From: Salvia splendens
Taxonomy: Eukaryota; Streptophyta; Magnoliopsida; Lamiales; Lamiaceae
DNA: 64,000 bases
Direction: 5' to 3'
Assembly (NCBI RefSeq): GCF_004379255.2
Contig: NW_024599423.1
Span: 1 to 64,000, forward strand
Shown here: positions 21,570 through 31,812 of the stretch, in pieces
How the letters are laid out: each line of letters begins with the position of its first letter
Position numbering within the stretch: the stretch's first letter is position 1
The notes under the pieces: model-generated
Databases searched by the model: none
Told to the model about the DNA's origin: nothing
What the model saw: only the letters and a program-made list of their open reading frames with translations
Made by a program: the position numbers and the translations under genes

Positions 21570-23424
21570 ATGTCTTCTTCTTCTTCTTCGAGTCGGGTAG
21601 CGTAGGAAAGGGGGTAAGGGGTCTTCTAGCCCGGAAAGGAATCCGGGGAGAAGACCGTAGAGTATTTTCACAGTATCTTGAGTAAGGATACTGTGATATC
21701 CCTTTACGAAAATACTCTTTTCCTGGGGGAAGGCGGTGGTACCTGACGGTGATCACAGGGCTGACTCCCCGCCGGAGGGTTACGTCACCGTGTACGAGGC
21801 CTGCTTAGAATGCGGGGCTTCGTTTCCCCCTCCCTTCTGCCTTATAGATTTACTAGATTTTTTTCAGCTTCCTTTAGGCCAGGTGACTCCGAACTCTTGG
21901 AGGCACTTGTCGGCCTTCGCTGCCGAACTCCGTAGGTTAGGGAAGGGATTTGTCTTTGAAGGCGATCCTTAAATTCTTTCAATTTAAGAGGAAGGGGTCT
22001 TGGTTTTACTTGATCCCTTACAGCCCTTTAGGGCCTTTTGTAAAACGAAGTGGCCGAAGTGGCAAAATCGCTTCTTCTACTATGATAGGACCGCGGCTCC
22101 TAGTTTTCCCTGGAGAGGGCCGGAGTCCGTTATCCGTTCACCCTCGGCCTGAACCGTTGGACGAGCTCGATGGCGAGCTCAACAAGATTCCCATAGTTAG
22201 GAAACAATACACGGAGTCTGAGCTCGTCAAGGGCGACGTCGTGTTCGACATCTCGTCTTCGGACGAAGAGGCCGAGGGTGAGGATTTCTCTTTATCTTTA
22301 TGCTCTACTGCTTTAACGAAGAAAATCTGACTTTGCTTTCTTGCTTTTTGGCAGTGTTCATGTTGAATAAGGCTATCAGAAAGTCCTCCGAGCTTGTGGA
22401 GCCGGAGAGAGAGAAGGCTACCAGCTCGGCGCCTGATGCCGAGAAGAATCCGAAGAGGCAAAAGACCTCTTCGGGTCCAAAGAAGCCGGAGTCGACTTCG
22501 GCAAGCAAGAAGGGGAAGACCCAGAAGCCCCCAAGGGCGCCAGAGAAAGACGTGGTCTTGGCGCCTCCTTCGGAGCATATCTGTGAGCCATTTTTATGGC
22601 CCACGGACTTCGCCGAGGTGAATTGTCTTCTTGATTCCTTGGCTTGGCTTGTCTTGTATTTTTGGTGCCCTCTGTTAACTTTTTTCCTTATCCATTTTCA
22701 GAGGAATGATATGCTCTCCAAGCTCGTCGCCGTCGAACTCTCCAAAGCGTCCAACGACTATGCCGAGATGCAGAGGAAATTGGCGGCTGCTTGTCACCGG
22801 GCCGAGCAGGCTGAGGCAAACTTTGAGAAAGCCAGGGCTGCTAGGATTTCGGCCCAGGATGAAGCTCAGTTTGCCAAAAACCAGCTCGTCATCCAGCGAG
22901 AGCAGACGAAACGGAGGGATGCTGCCGCCGTGGTTGCCCAAGGAGAGGGTCTCCGTGCCTACACGGAGAGACTCTTTTTGAGCAGCCAGTTCTCGGCCTT
23001 TGTCGGTAGTCTGGTAAGGCTAATTGCCGATAAGGGCGAGCAGGGGCCCGACGTCGTGCTGCCTCTGTACAGCCGAGAGATAGCTGCTCGGCTTCAGAAT
23101 CTGCCGCTCCTTGAGGAGCTCGCTTCATCCTCGGTCTTGCTTTCTGCAGACCGAGTCCGGAGTTGTCGAGCTGATCGGGACGAGAACCTGGAGGCTATCT
23201 TTGCCTCCGTGGGACCCGTTTCACCCGCTTCGACTTACAACGGAGAGGGTGAGGCCGAGCCGCTGGAGCCGGAGGCCGAAGTCGAGCGGGCCGGGCATCC
23301 GGAGGAGGAAGCCGATCAGGAGGCGGAGGCGAGGCCGGCAGGAAGCGAGGCCGAGGCTGAGGTAGCCCAAGAGAAAGAAGCTGTACCAGACCGAGGAGCC
23401 GGAGACGAAGCTGGCGGAGTATGA
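21570..23424 (+). CDS. Antisense extra gene 1 of the Gypsy element (putative gypsy-type transposon domain, coiled coil)
   Basis: Plus strand, opposite to gag-pol. ATG 21570 starts a serine run. The chain then reads EYFHSILSKDTVISLYENTL, PPEGYVTVYEACLECGASFP and FFQLPLGQVTPNSWRHL (21770-21900), which resembles the domain annotated in plants as putative gypsy-type transposon. Two small introns fit GT-AG rules: 22278-22354 and 22618-22701. The last part is a long coiled coil (VELSKASNDYAEMQRKLAAA onward) with a Glu/Ala-rich tail, stop at 23422-23424. Frameshifts or stops near 21600, 21735, 21960, 22050 and 22140 break the first exon, while the part from 22355 is clean. The function of such genes is unknown; a related antisense gene is known in Grande. 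Confidence 0.65.
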
Positions 23425-23623
23425 TTTCGTCTCCCTTCTCTTAGTCTAGTTTCTTCCTTGTAAAATGGCCTTGAAGCCCTAGTGTAAAAAATTTTCCTTG
23501 TGAATGAAAAATTCTCTACACTTGTCTTCGTATAGCTTTGCGTACTCGCCTTTACTCCTGTTGTATTTTACTATCTGCTCGGTACAGCTGCCGAACTAAT
23601 ATAGCTGCTTTGTACTCAAGGAG

Positions 23624-24412
23624 ATGGAGATACTTCACTGGAAACGGCTGTACTCTTCGGCTTTAGACGAAGCTGAGAGAAGAGCTATAGCCGATCAGAC
23701 GAAGAATGACGAGCTTCTGGCTCGTTTAGTGAAGCTGGAGGCCGATAATAAGGACTTAGAGTCCGATAAGAAGGATCTGGAGGCCGAGCTGAATACGACC
23801 ATTGCTGAGAGGACTGCGTACGAGGATTACATCCGTGTGCGCGGGGGATTGACCATCTCAGATGTTCAGAGTCGAGTTGACGAACTGTGGGAGGAATATC
23901 TTGTACTCCGGAGGAACAATGCGCTGGAGAGCTCGGCTTGCCAACAAGTTGTGAAATCATTACGGCGCTGGGCTTCTCGGTACGACATTGTTCTTTCTCG
24001 GCGCCCCTCCATAGAAAGATTCCTTCGGCATATCGTGCCAACAGATGCTCGCACTCCAGATCAAACCTCTGGTTCCCTTGTTCAAAATCCTACTCCCAGC
24101 CAACAACGAACTCCGGAACAGCCGGAAACGTCAAGACGAGAACGGGCTCAGGAGCAACCGGAATCGTCAAGACGGGGACGGACTGAAATTCGCCGAGGAG
24201 TTGTGACTATGAGCGAGCAAGATCAGCAGATGCTTATTGCAGAGACTCTTCATCGCCGAGGTGTTAGGACTTCTCGGGCTCGGGGAAGAGGCGTTGGGTC
24301 GAGGATAGCATCTCGTCGACCTGCTTATTCTTCATCTGCTCGGAACAACCGAACTCGGCTTCCAGAGGATTTTGCAGATAGGTGGCTTAACTTCAGCAAC
24401 CCTGGACGGTAG
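23624..24412 (+). CDS. Antisense extra gene 2 of the Gypsy element (coiled-coil protein)
   Basis: An uninterrupted 262-residue frame on the plus strand, 200 bp after extra gene 1. ATG 23624 begins MEILHWKRLYSSALDEAERR. A coiled coil of about 70 residues rich in Leu/Asp/Lys heptads (LVKLEADNKDLESDKKDLEA) is followed by LTISDVQSRVDELWEEYLVL. A Gln/Arg/Ser-rich linker with repeated EQPE(T/S)SRR units comes next, then a basic Arg/Gly-rich C-terminus (RTSRARGRGVGSR). No enzyme motif was seen. It may be a second exon block of extra gene 1 or a separate gene; between them (23430-23620) lies a stretch with AATGAAAAATT resembling a polyadenylation region, favouring two genes. Its role is unknown; the Arg/Gly tail suggests nucleic-acid binding (inference). 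Confidence 0.6.
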   Translation: MEILHWKRLYSSALDEAERRAIADQTKNDELLARLVKLEADNKDLESDKKDLEAELNTTIAERTAYEDYIRVRGGLTISDVQSRVDELWEEYLVLRRNNALESSACQQVVKSLRRWASRYDIVLSRRPSIERFLRHIVPTDARTPDQTSGSLVQNPTPSQQRTPEQPETSRRERAQEQPESSRRGRTEIRRGVVTMSEQDQQMLIAETLHRRGVRTSRARGRGVGSRIASRRPAYSSSARNNRTRLPEDFADRWLNFSNPGR

Positions 24413-24551
24413 AATAGTCCTTTGTAATAGCGTAACGCCATTTTGTAGGGTAGCGGAGTTGTATGCCGAACAAGATTTGATAAATGAAATTTTGTTTTCG
24501 CTTCTAACACTGTATTTACAGCTTAGCGAAAAAATTTCATCGTACTTGTCC

Positions 24552-25141
24552 TCGGTCTTATGAAGTAAACTTCTTTGACCGGACTTGGTCCTTGGTCTGA
24601 TGAAATAAACATCTTTGACCGGACTCGTCTTTGGTCTGATGAAATAAACGCCTTTGACCGAACTCGTCTTTGGTCTGATGAAATAAACATCTTCGACCGG
24701 ACTCGTCTTTGGTCTGATGAAATAAACATCTTTGACCGGACTTGGTTTGTGTTCTAATTTTGCGATTTTTGTCGCCGGGATCGAACTTTCCCTTGTCCTA
24801 ATTCGGCGAGTTTTATCGCGTGGATCGGACTTTCCCAGTTAACCGAAGTGGTCTTATGCAGTAAACCTCTTTGACTAGACATGGTCATCCCCGGTCTTAT
24901 GAGGTAAACTTCTTTGACCGAACTTGGTCGTCCTAATTCGGCGAGGTTTATCGCGTGGATCGGACTTTCCCTTATTGCAGTTCGTATCAGACGAAGTGCT
25001 TGTTAAGCTGAATTGCGGTCTTGTATCCTCCTTGGAAGCTTGGACTCACAATCGTTGGCTTATTGCAGTTCGTTTCAGACGGACTGCTTGTTAAGCTGAA
25101 TTGTGGTCTTATATCCTCCTTAGAAGCTTGGACTCACAATA
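24552..25141. repeat. Tandem repeats between extra gene 2 and pol
   Basis: About five copies of a 39-bp unit (core GGTCTGATGAAATAAAC, then TTTGACCGGACTCGT) fill 24552-24750, with two looser copies near 24850 and 24895. Two copies of an 88-bp unit (each starting CTTATTGCAGTTCG) follow at 24971-25058 and 25059-25141. Both arrays are non-coding. Confidence 0.85.
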
Positions 25142-25385
25142 GTCTTTAATAATCGATCTAAAAAGGGGATCAGTCTTTAAAGAACGATATACCTTGGTAC
25201 CATTTGTAAGAGACGACAAGCACATAGGGACAAAACACATAGAGAAAAAAATGAAAAAGACGAAAGAAAAAACTTTAAACTTTTTATAAAACGACAAGTA
25301 AAAGGTGCAAGTAAAAAACAAACAAATAAAAACACATACCCCTATGACCGAACTAGACACGAGACGGACTGACCGGACTTGTCTC

Positions 25386-28300
25386 TTACAAGTGGAACTT
25401 CTTGAGGTTGGAGACGTGCCATGTTCGGGGTACTTGTTCTCCTGACATGTGAGTCAATTTATAAGACCCTTTGCCGAGGACTTCTGACACCCGATATGGA
25501 CCCTCCCATGTGGGTTCGAGTTTGCCCAGCTTTTCTGCTCGGCTTACTTCGTTGTTTCTCAAGACGAGATCTCCCACTTGAAATTGAAGCTTTTTCACCC
25601 TTTGGTTATAATACCGGGCTACTTGCTCCTTATACTTGGCTGCTTTTATGCACGCCAATTCTCTTCTTTCTTCGGCGAGATCTAGTTCTGCTCTCAGTCC
25701 GTCGTCATTCATTTCTGAGGAGAAATTTAGAGTTCGGGGACTGGGTACGCCGATCTCCACCGGAATTACGGCTTCAGTGCCGTACACCAGACTATACGGA
25801 GTTTCACCGTTGGAGGTTTTGGGTGTAGTTCGGTAGGACCATAGGACTTGAGGGAGATTTTCTACCCATTGTCCTTTGGCTTGTTCTAACCGAGCTTTCA
25901 ACCCTTTCACCAGAATCCGGTTCGTTACTTCCGTTTGTCCGTTTGCTTGGGGATGGGAGACCGAAGTGAACCGCTGTTGTATGTTCAGCTCTTGGCACCA
26001 ATTCTTGAACGTCTTGTCGGTGAACTGAGTCCCATTATCCGAGATGAGGATGTGGGGTATGCCAAATCGGCACACTATGTTCTTCCAGACGAAGTCCAAT
26101 GCCTTTGAGCTCGTTATCGTAGCTAATGGTTCAGCCTCCACCCACTTCGTGAAGTAGTCCACGGCAACGATAAGGAATTTCATTTGCCGAGGAGCTTGAG
26201 GAAGTGGTCCCACTATGTCTATGCCCCATTGCATGAAAGGCCAAGGGCTTTGCATAGTGTATAGATCGGTCTGCGGCATCCTTGGGACATTTGCATGAAT
26301 TTGGCACTTCGTACACTTCTTGACGAGCTGCACTGCCTCTTGTACCATGGTTGGCCAATAATATCCCCATCTCAGAACTTTTTTAGCCAAAGCTCTGGCT
26401 CCGATGTGGCTACCGCACGATCCTTCATGAACTTCTCTGAGGATGTAGTCCGTCTCTTCTGGTCCTACGCACCGCAATAACGGCTGGAGGTAAGACTTTC
26501 TAAAGAGGACTCCTTCATGAAGTTCGTACCGAAGAGCTCGGCACGTGATCTTCCGAGCTTCTCTCTTATCCTCGGGCAATTGTCCTTGATCCAGATACTG
26601 CAAGATCGGCGTCATCCAGTTCGGCGAGCTGGATACAGAATGTACCTCGGCTTCATCAATGCTTCGATGCATTAATTCTTCCGCCTTTGAGCTCGGATCT
26701 GAGGCCAACTTACTTAAGGTATCTGCTCGGCTATTTTCCGCTCTGGGAATGCGGATTATCCGAAAATAGGAGAAACTTCGGCTGATGCTTTGCGCTTTGT
26801 CCAAATACTTCTTCATTCTCTCGTCACGGGCTTCACTTGTACCCAACATGTGATTTACTATGACTTGTGAATCACAATGGACTTTGAGAGATTTGACGAG
26901 TAGACTTTGCGCTAACTGGAGTCCGGCCAGGAGGGCTTCGTACTCGGCCTCATTATTAGTAGTGGGGAATAGGAAACGAAGTGAGTAGGTTACCTCGTGT
27001 CCGTCGGGAGCGACAAGTAAAATACCAGCTCCACTTCCCATCTTGTTTGAAGCTCCATCTACGAATCCGCTCCAGCAGTCCGGCGGCTCTACTTCGGATT
27101 CCAAGGGTTGTGCTAGTTCGGCATTGGCAGAATTCTTCTGTTCGGCAATAATAGGAATTGCTTGATCGAACTTCGCTTCTGCAAGAAAATCTGCCAAGGC
27201 TTGTCCCTTGATGGCTTTCCGAGGTAGATATTCAATTGTGTGCTCTCCCAACTCTATAGCCCACTTGGCGATTCTGCCCGATGCTTCTGGCTTGGTCAAA
27301 ACTTGCCGAAGAGGTAGATCGGTTAAGACGCATACCTTGTGAGCATAGAAGTATGGCCGCAGTCTCCTTGCTGCATTTACTAACGCCAGAGCAATTTTTT
27401 CCAGAGGTTGATACCTTGTTTCTGGACCTCTTAATGCTCGGCTTGTAAAGTAGATGGGAAACTGCTTTAGGCCTTCTTCTCGTACAAGCACCGCGCTGAT
27501 GGTTTGATCCGATGCCGCTAAGTATAAGAATAGTACTTCGGCTTCGGCTGGAGCAGAGAGAATAGGAAGCTCGGCTAGATAACTTTTGAGCTCGTCAAAG
27601 GCCTTTTTCTGCTCGGCTCCCCACTCGAACTTTGGTGCCTTTTTCAACACCTTGAAGAACGGCAGTTGCTTTTCGGCTGCTTGGGAAAGGAATCGACTCA
27701 GTGCGGCTAGACATCCGGTTAGCCTTTGCACGTCATGTATGGACTTCGGCATTGCCATGTTCTGAACGACTTGAACTTTTGAGGGGTTTGCCTTGAGTCC
27801 GTCTTTTGAAACCCAACAACCCAGAAACTTTCCCGAATCTACCAAAAGGTACACTTTTGGGGATTAAGTTTGAGGTTGGCTTTCTTGAGCACGTTGAGAG
27901 TGGACTTGAGGTTGTGCTCGTACTCCGAAGTGCTTTTGCTTTTGACGACTATATCGTCAACATATACTTCGACTTCCTTTCCAATCAGGTGCCGAAAAAG
28001 CTTGTCTACCATCCTTTGATAAGTGGCTCCGGCATTCTTTAAACCGAATGGCATCTTTTTATAAGCGAAAATGCCGAAATCAGTAATGAAGGCCGTTTTT
28101 GAAGCGTCAATCTCATCCATTAAAACCTGATGGTATCCTTTGTATAGATCAAGAAAACAAAAAATTTCAAAGCCTATCAGAGCTTCTACTTTTTTATCTA
28201 TGTTCGGAAGGGGATAGCAATCTTTGGGACAGTGCTTATTTAGATCGGTGAAATCTATGCACATCCGCCATCCTCCTTCCTTTTTCTTGATCATGACAGG

Positions 28301-28675
28301 ATTGGCCACCCACGAAGGATACTTCACTTCGAATAACACATCCGCCTTCAATAATTGACGGACTTCGTCATGGATGACTTGACTTCGTTCTGCCGCAAAG
28401 AGTCTTTGCTTCTGTTTTATCGGCCGGACCGAAGGATCAATATTTAAACGATGAGTGATTACCTCGGGGGGCACTCCGGTCATGTCCAACGGAGACCATG
28501 CAAAGACGTCTTTGTACTCCTTGAGGAGCTGGATGGTTTTTTCCCGAAGTAGAGGCGTTCCCGCGAAGCCGATCTTAACCGTTCTGGATGGATCGTCTTC
28601 GTACAACTGAACTGTCATCGAGTTCGGCTCCGGTATGACTTCGGTCATCGCCTCTGACTCCGGCTGCTGTGATTG
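25386..28675 (-). pseudogene. Gypsy pol: reverse transcriptase, RNase H, second RNase H, integrase; one frameshift
   Basis: The minus-strand frame continues from gag after one TAG. It holds reverse transcriptase (WRMCIDFTDLNKHCPKD about 28260; YVDDIVV about 27965), a Gypsy RNase H (LYLAASDQTISAVL about 27530) and a second, archaeal-like RNase H (FVDGASNKMGSGAGIL about 27070, NNEAEYEALLAG, DSQVIV). The integrase has an HHCC zinc finger (GSHIGARAL...CTKCQ about 26420-26300), DDE core (DIVGPLP; ISDNGTQF about 26035; HPQANGQTE) and a C-terminal GPYRV domain. Only one break was found: at about 27840 the frame shifts by one base in TTTTGG, between reverse transcriptase and RNase H. Otherwise about 1,090 residues are open, so the element is young or the shift is a sequencing error. 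Confidence 0.93.
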
Positions 28676-28678
28676 CTA
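28670..28678 (-). promoter_or_regulatory. Leaky-stop context between gag-pro and pol (TAG CAA TCA)
   Basis: The gag-protease frame ends in TAG at 28678-28676 and pol goes on in the same frame. The next two codons are CAA TCA, which fit the CAR-YYA context known from tobacco mosaic virus to promote read-through of UAG. Read-through here would give a Gag-Pol fusion at a low ratio. The match is seen directly; the function is inference. Confidence 0.6.
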
Positions 28679-30767
28679 TGCTTGGTGGTGCCGATCTGAC
28701 TGCTCGGCACTTCTAAGCGCAATTTGCAGGCATTCCTTTGCTCTTTTTTGGTCACCTCGGATGACCGCTATCCCTCCTTTAGTAGGGATCTTGATGGTGA
28801 GGTGATAGGTGGAGCAAACGGCCCGAACTGTGTTGAGCCAGTCTCTTCCCAGGATGACGTTGTACGGGGACCGAGCTTTTACCACGAAAAACTCAATCAT
28901 CGTACTGGAGCTAGTAGGCGCTTTCCCCACCGTGATCGGAAGGCTGATAATACCTTCAGGGCGGGTGTCCTCCTGGGCGAAGCTCTTCAGGGGAAGCGGA
29001 GCCGGGCTGAGCCGAGCTGGGTCCACTTCTAGTTTGTCGAAGCACTCTTTAAAAAGAATGCTGACTGACGCTCCTGTATCCACAAACACCCTGTGGATCA
29101 GTTTGTTTGCCACTCCGGCTTGGATGACAATGGCGTCTTGGTGAGGAGAGATGGCCGGGACGGGATCAGCATCCGAGAACGTAATCACTTCGTCCTGCTT
29201 CAGCCTTTTATGCGTTGGCTCCTCTCGATTGGAGCCCCTGCGCTCTGACTTCAGGGACGACTTGGTCTTCCCGGCAGGGAGAGCGTCAATAGTCAGGATT
29301 ACTCCATCATATTGCGGCTCGTCATCGTCTTCGGGATCCGGCTGCCTTTTCGGATCCTGAGGAGCGCAGTTCGCACCTCTCTGCTTCTTATTCTTCTTTG
29401 ATTGCTTGCTTTGGTATTTTTTCAATGTCCCTGCCCTCACAAGAACATCGATACCTGCAGCCAAGTTTCTGCACTCCTCGGTATCGTGACCGTGGTCTTG
29501 ATGGTAGGAGCAGTAGTTATCCTGGGGTCGGCGCGCGGCAGATTTCGTCATCCGCTTTGGCTTTTCGAACAGGTCGGAGTGTAGTTCGAAAATTTCCGCT
29601 CTTGGCTTGTTCAGCGGTACGAACTGAGCGGGCGGCTTCTCGGGATTGAGACGGGGTCCCAATCTGTCTTGCACCGGAGTCCTTTGAATCCTTTCAAAAG
29701 GAGTTCGGCGAGGATGTCCCTGATCGCCAAAAGGAGTTCGGCGAGGATGTCCCTGATCGCTATGATCGGGCTTCCTCCTGTCTCCTCGGGACGATGAGCT
29801 GTCTAACGACCGTTTGCGACGGTCTGCCTCATCGGCTCGGGAGTACTGGTCCGCAATGTCCCACATTTCCTGAGCTGTCTGCGGACCGCACTCAACGAGC
29901 TTCCTGTAGAGAGCTCCGGGCAGGATTCCATTTTGGAATGCCGAGATGACAAGCAGATCGTTGAGATCGTCCACTTGCAGGCATTCCTTGTGGAATCTTG
30001 TCATAAAGTCGCTGATTTTTTCGTCGCGACCTTGACGAATGGAAAGCAGCTGAGCCGAAGTGATTCGGGCTTCCGCTTTCTGAAAGAACCTCCTGTGGAA
30101 AGCATCCATCAGATCTCGGTAGGATCTAATGCTGCCTTGAGGAAGGCTGTCGAACCACCTTCTGGCGTTCCCGATGAGCAGCTCGGGGAACAGCTTGCAC
30201 ATATGGACCTCATTGAGACTCTGGTTCGCCATATTATACTGATAGCGTCCCATGAAGTCATGAGGATCCACGAGTCCGTCATAGGTTATCGACGGAGTTC
30301 GGTAGTTCTGTGGAAGGGGAGTTCGGGTGATATCGTCCGAGAACGGAGTCCTCAGTGCTCCGTACATGGCGAACCCGACATTTCTTCGGTATGGAGGAGA
30401 TGGAGTTCTCCTGTGATTCCGGTACCGAGGATTCTTTCTTCTGGAAGACATGACACTACTGCGGTAGTGACTGTCTCGTATGGAGGGAGAGGGAGAATCC
30501 GCCGTTTTTGTCCCCGGCTGCTTTTGGCTTTTTTTGCAGGAAGGTTAAGAATTCCTCCTGCTTTTCCGCCAAAAACAGCTTGACAGCCTCGTTCAAATCG
30601 GGCTGCTGGGAAGACTCGGTGTGACGGCTTTTGGAGCGGCTTGTTCCTCCACCATGAGAACTGGTGGTGGATTTATCCCTAGGCTGTTTTCCCGACCTAT
30701 GGGATGGATTGGCTTCCTCCTGGTTCTCACGGGCAGGAATACGGGTACTCTGCGATCTGGTATGCAT
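28676..30767 (-). CDS. Gypsy gag and protease
   Basis: Gag forms the particle; the protease cuts the polyprotein. The chain probably starts at the ATG at 30767 (MHTRSQSTRIP) and shifts frame once near 30503 before the ATG at 30451 (MSSRRKNPRYRN). The capsid-type region has LFPELLIGNARRWFDSLP and FHRRFFQKAEARITSAQLL (about 30200-30050). A CSYHQDHGHDTEEC knuckle lies near 29500, and the protease carries VFVDTGASVSILF (about 29070). A 36-bp tandem duplication (29697-29768) repeats DQGHPRRTPFG in the Arg-rich linker. The frame ends in the TAG at 28676. From 30451 to the stop it is fully open (591 residues). Confidence 0.9.
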
Positions 30768-30824
30768 TTTTTGGGTGGAAAAAATGGATCAAAAATTCGC
30801 TTTATCACAAATTTTGTTCTCTGT

Positions 30825-30842
30825 TTCCCACAGACGGCGCCA
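30825..30842 (-). other. Primer-binding site of the Gypsy element
   Basis: In sense orientation TGGCGCCGTCTGTGGGAA starts one base inside the 5' LTR. Its leading TGG pairs with the CCA end of a tRNA. The Copia element at 37640-37657 uses the identical 18 bases. The deduced tRNA end fits a lysine-type tRNA (inference, not checked). Confidence 0.8.
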
Positions 30843-30843
30843 G

Positions 30844-31447
30844 TGATGATTCCGCGAATTATTGATGATGATAAATGCTCGTAAAAATAAATCACGACAC
30901 AGAGAATTTAACGTGGTTCGATTTACTGAGGTAAATCTACGTCCACGGGGAGAAATGGGGGCAGGTTTGTATTGCTTGATCTGCCAAATACAGCTTACAA
31001 CACAGACTTGCTATATGATTGTTTCTCTAGAGAGATTCTAACCTCTTCTATCAGATCTAAGTTCTATTTATATAATGAACTCAGATCATGGCTTGCGTCA
31101 CCACCCTAAGTCGTGGATGTCGTGTAGGTTATGGCCTAAGATCGTGGGTGAAGCGTAGGTCATGGCCTACGATCGTGGCCTGAACTGACATCACGTGGTA
31201 GTGGGTGTGTTGGACATCCGGTATGGGTCCACTAACTCCTTGTTCGGTCGAATACCGAGACCGAACTGCTTTGGTTGCCGATCTGAGAGTAGAGCTTGAT
31301 GCCGACCTGAGAGCAGAGCTTGATTGGTTGGCTTTTACCGAGCTGTAGGCTGAGGCCGAACTCTTTGGTAATGCCGAACTGAACTCTTGGGCTTTGGGCT
31401 GGCCGAGCTGTCACTGCTATTGGGCTTGTTTAGTACGTACCCCATCA
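30844..31447 (-). repeat. 5' LTR of the Gypsy element
   Basis: About 604 bp, TGATGAT...CCCATCA on the plus strand. A TATA-like TATAAATAG on the minus strand at about 31074-31065 would drive the element. Compared with the other LTR it differs by about eight single- or two-base indels. Confidence 0.92.
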
Positions 31448-31812
31448 CGTGGACTCAAGAAATTTCAAAGTCCAGTTTCAAAGTTGTGATCAGTTCATCA
31501 TGGAGAGGCTTAAATGACTCTGGAAATGGCAGCCGAATTAAATAAAATTCAAAAGGTATGACTTCTTCACTTTGCGACTTTGCAATAGACTAAGATAAAC
31601 TTTTTTTTTTGTGTAGTTTGTTGCTGTAATATCACTAAACATGTATTAAAGTCAAGCAAAATACAAGATATAACCTAAAAATGTAACAGGGAAATCAAAG
31701 ATTCAATGTGTTATACAACTGTACTTATTCCTTACCATATAACTGTTAAACGTACTGTTGGTATGTGCATGTAATTACTAAAAGCTAGATGGATTATATA
31801 CGAGTGTTATAT
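31448..31812. other. Intergenic between the Gypsy element and MULE-C
   Basis: No gene recognised. A short frame near 31514-31556 followed by a GTATGA donor-like site could be an exon remnant, but nothing supports it further. Confidence 0.35.

Larger units (their letters stand above)
20610..31447 (-). mobile_element. Ty3/Gypsy LTR retrotransposon, Tat type, 10.8 kb
   Basis: Two LTRs of about 600 bp (20610-21210 and 30844-31447) enclose 9.6 kb. Transcription runs on the minus strand, so the 5' LTR is at the right. The primer-binding site is at 30825-30842, and a purine/G-rich tract (TTTCGGGGGGGGTAG in sense) lies beside the 3' LTR at about 21211-21227. The order is gag-protease, reverse transcriptase, RNase H, a second RNase H and integrase; the doubled RNase H marks the Tat lineage. 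Two extra genes lie on the opposite strand between pol and the 3' LTR, as in other Tat elements such as Grande. The flanking five bases (TGTGG or CGTGG) suggest an imperfect duplication. Confidence 0.93.

Noticed and set aside
29933..30583. 216-codon plus-strand open frame opposite gag
   Set aside because: It is a shadow of the gag coding sequence. The credible antisense genes of this element are only those at 21570-24412.
31514..31560. Possible small exon with splice donor after the Gypsy element
   Set aside because: Very short, no acceptor or second exon found, and no family recognised.
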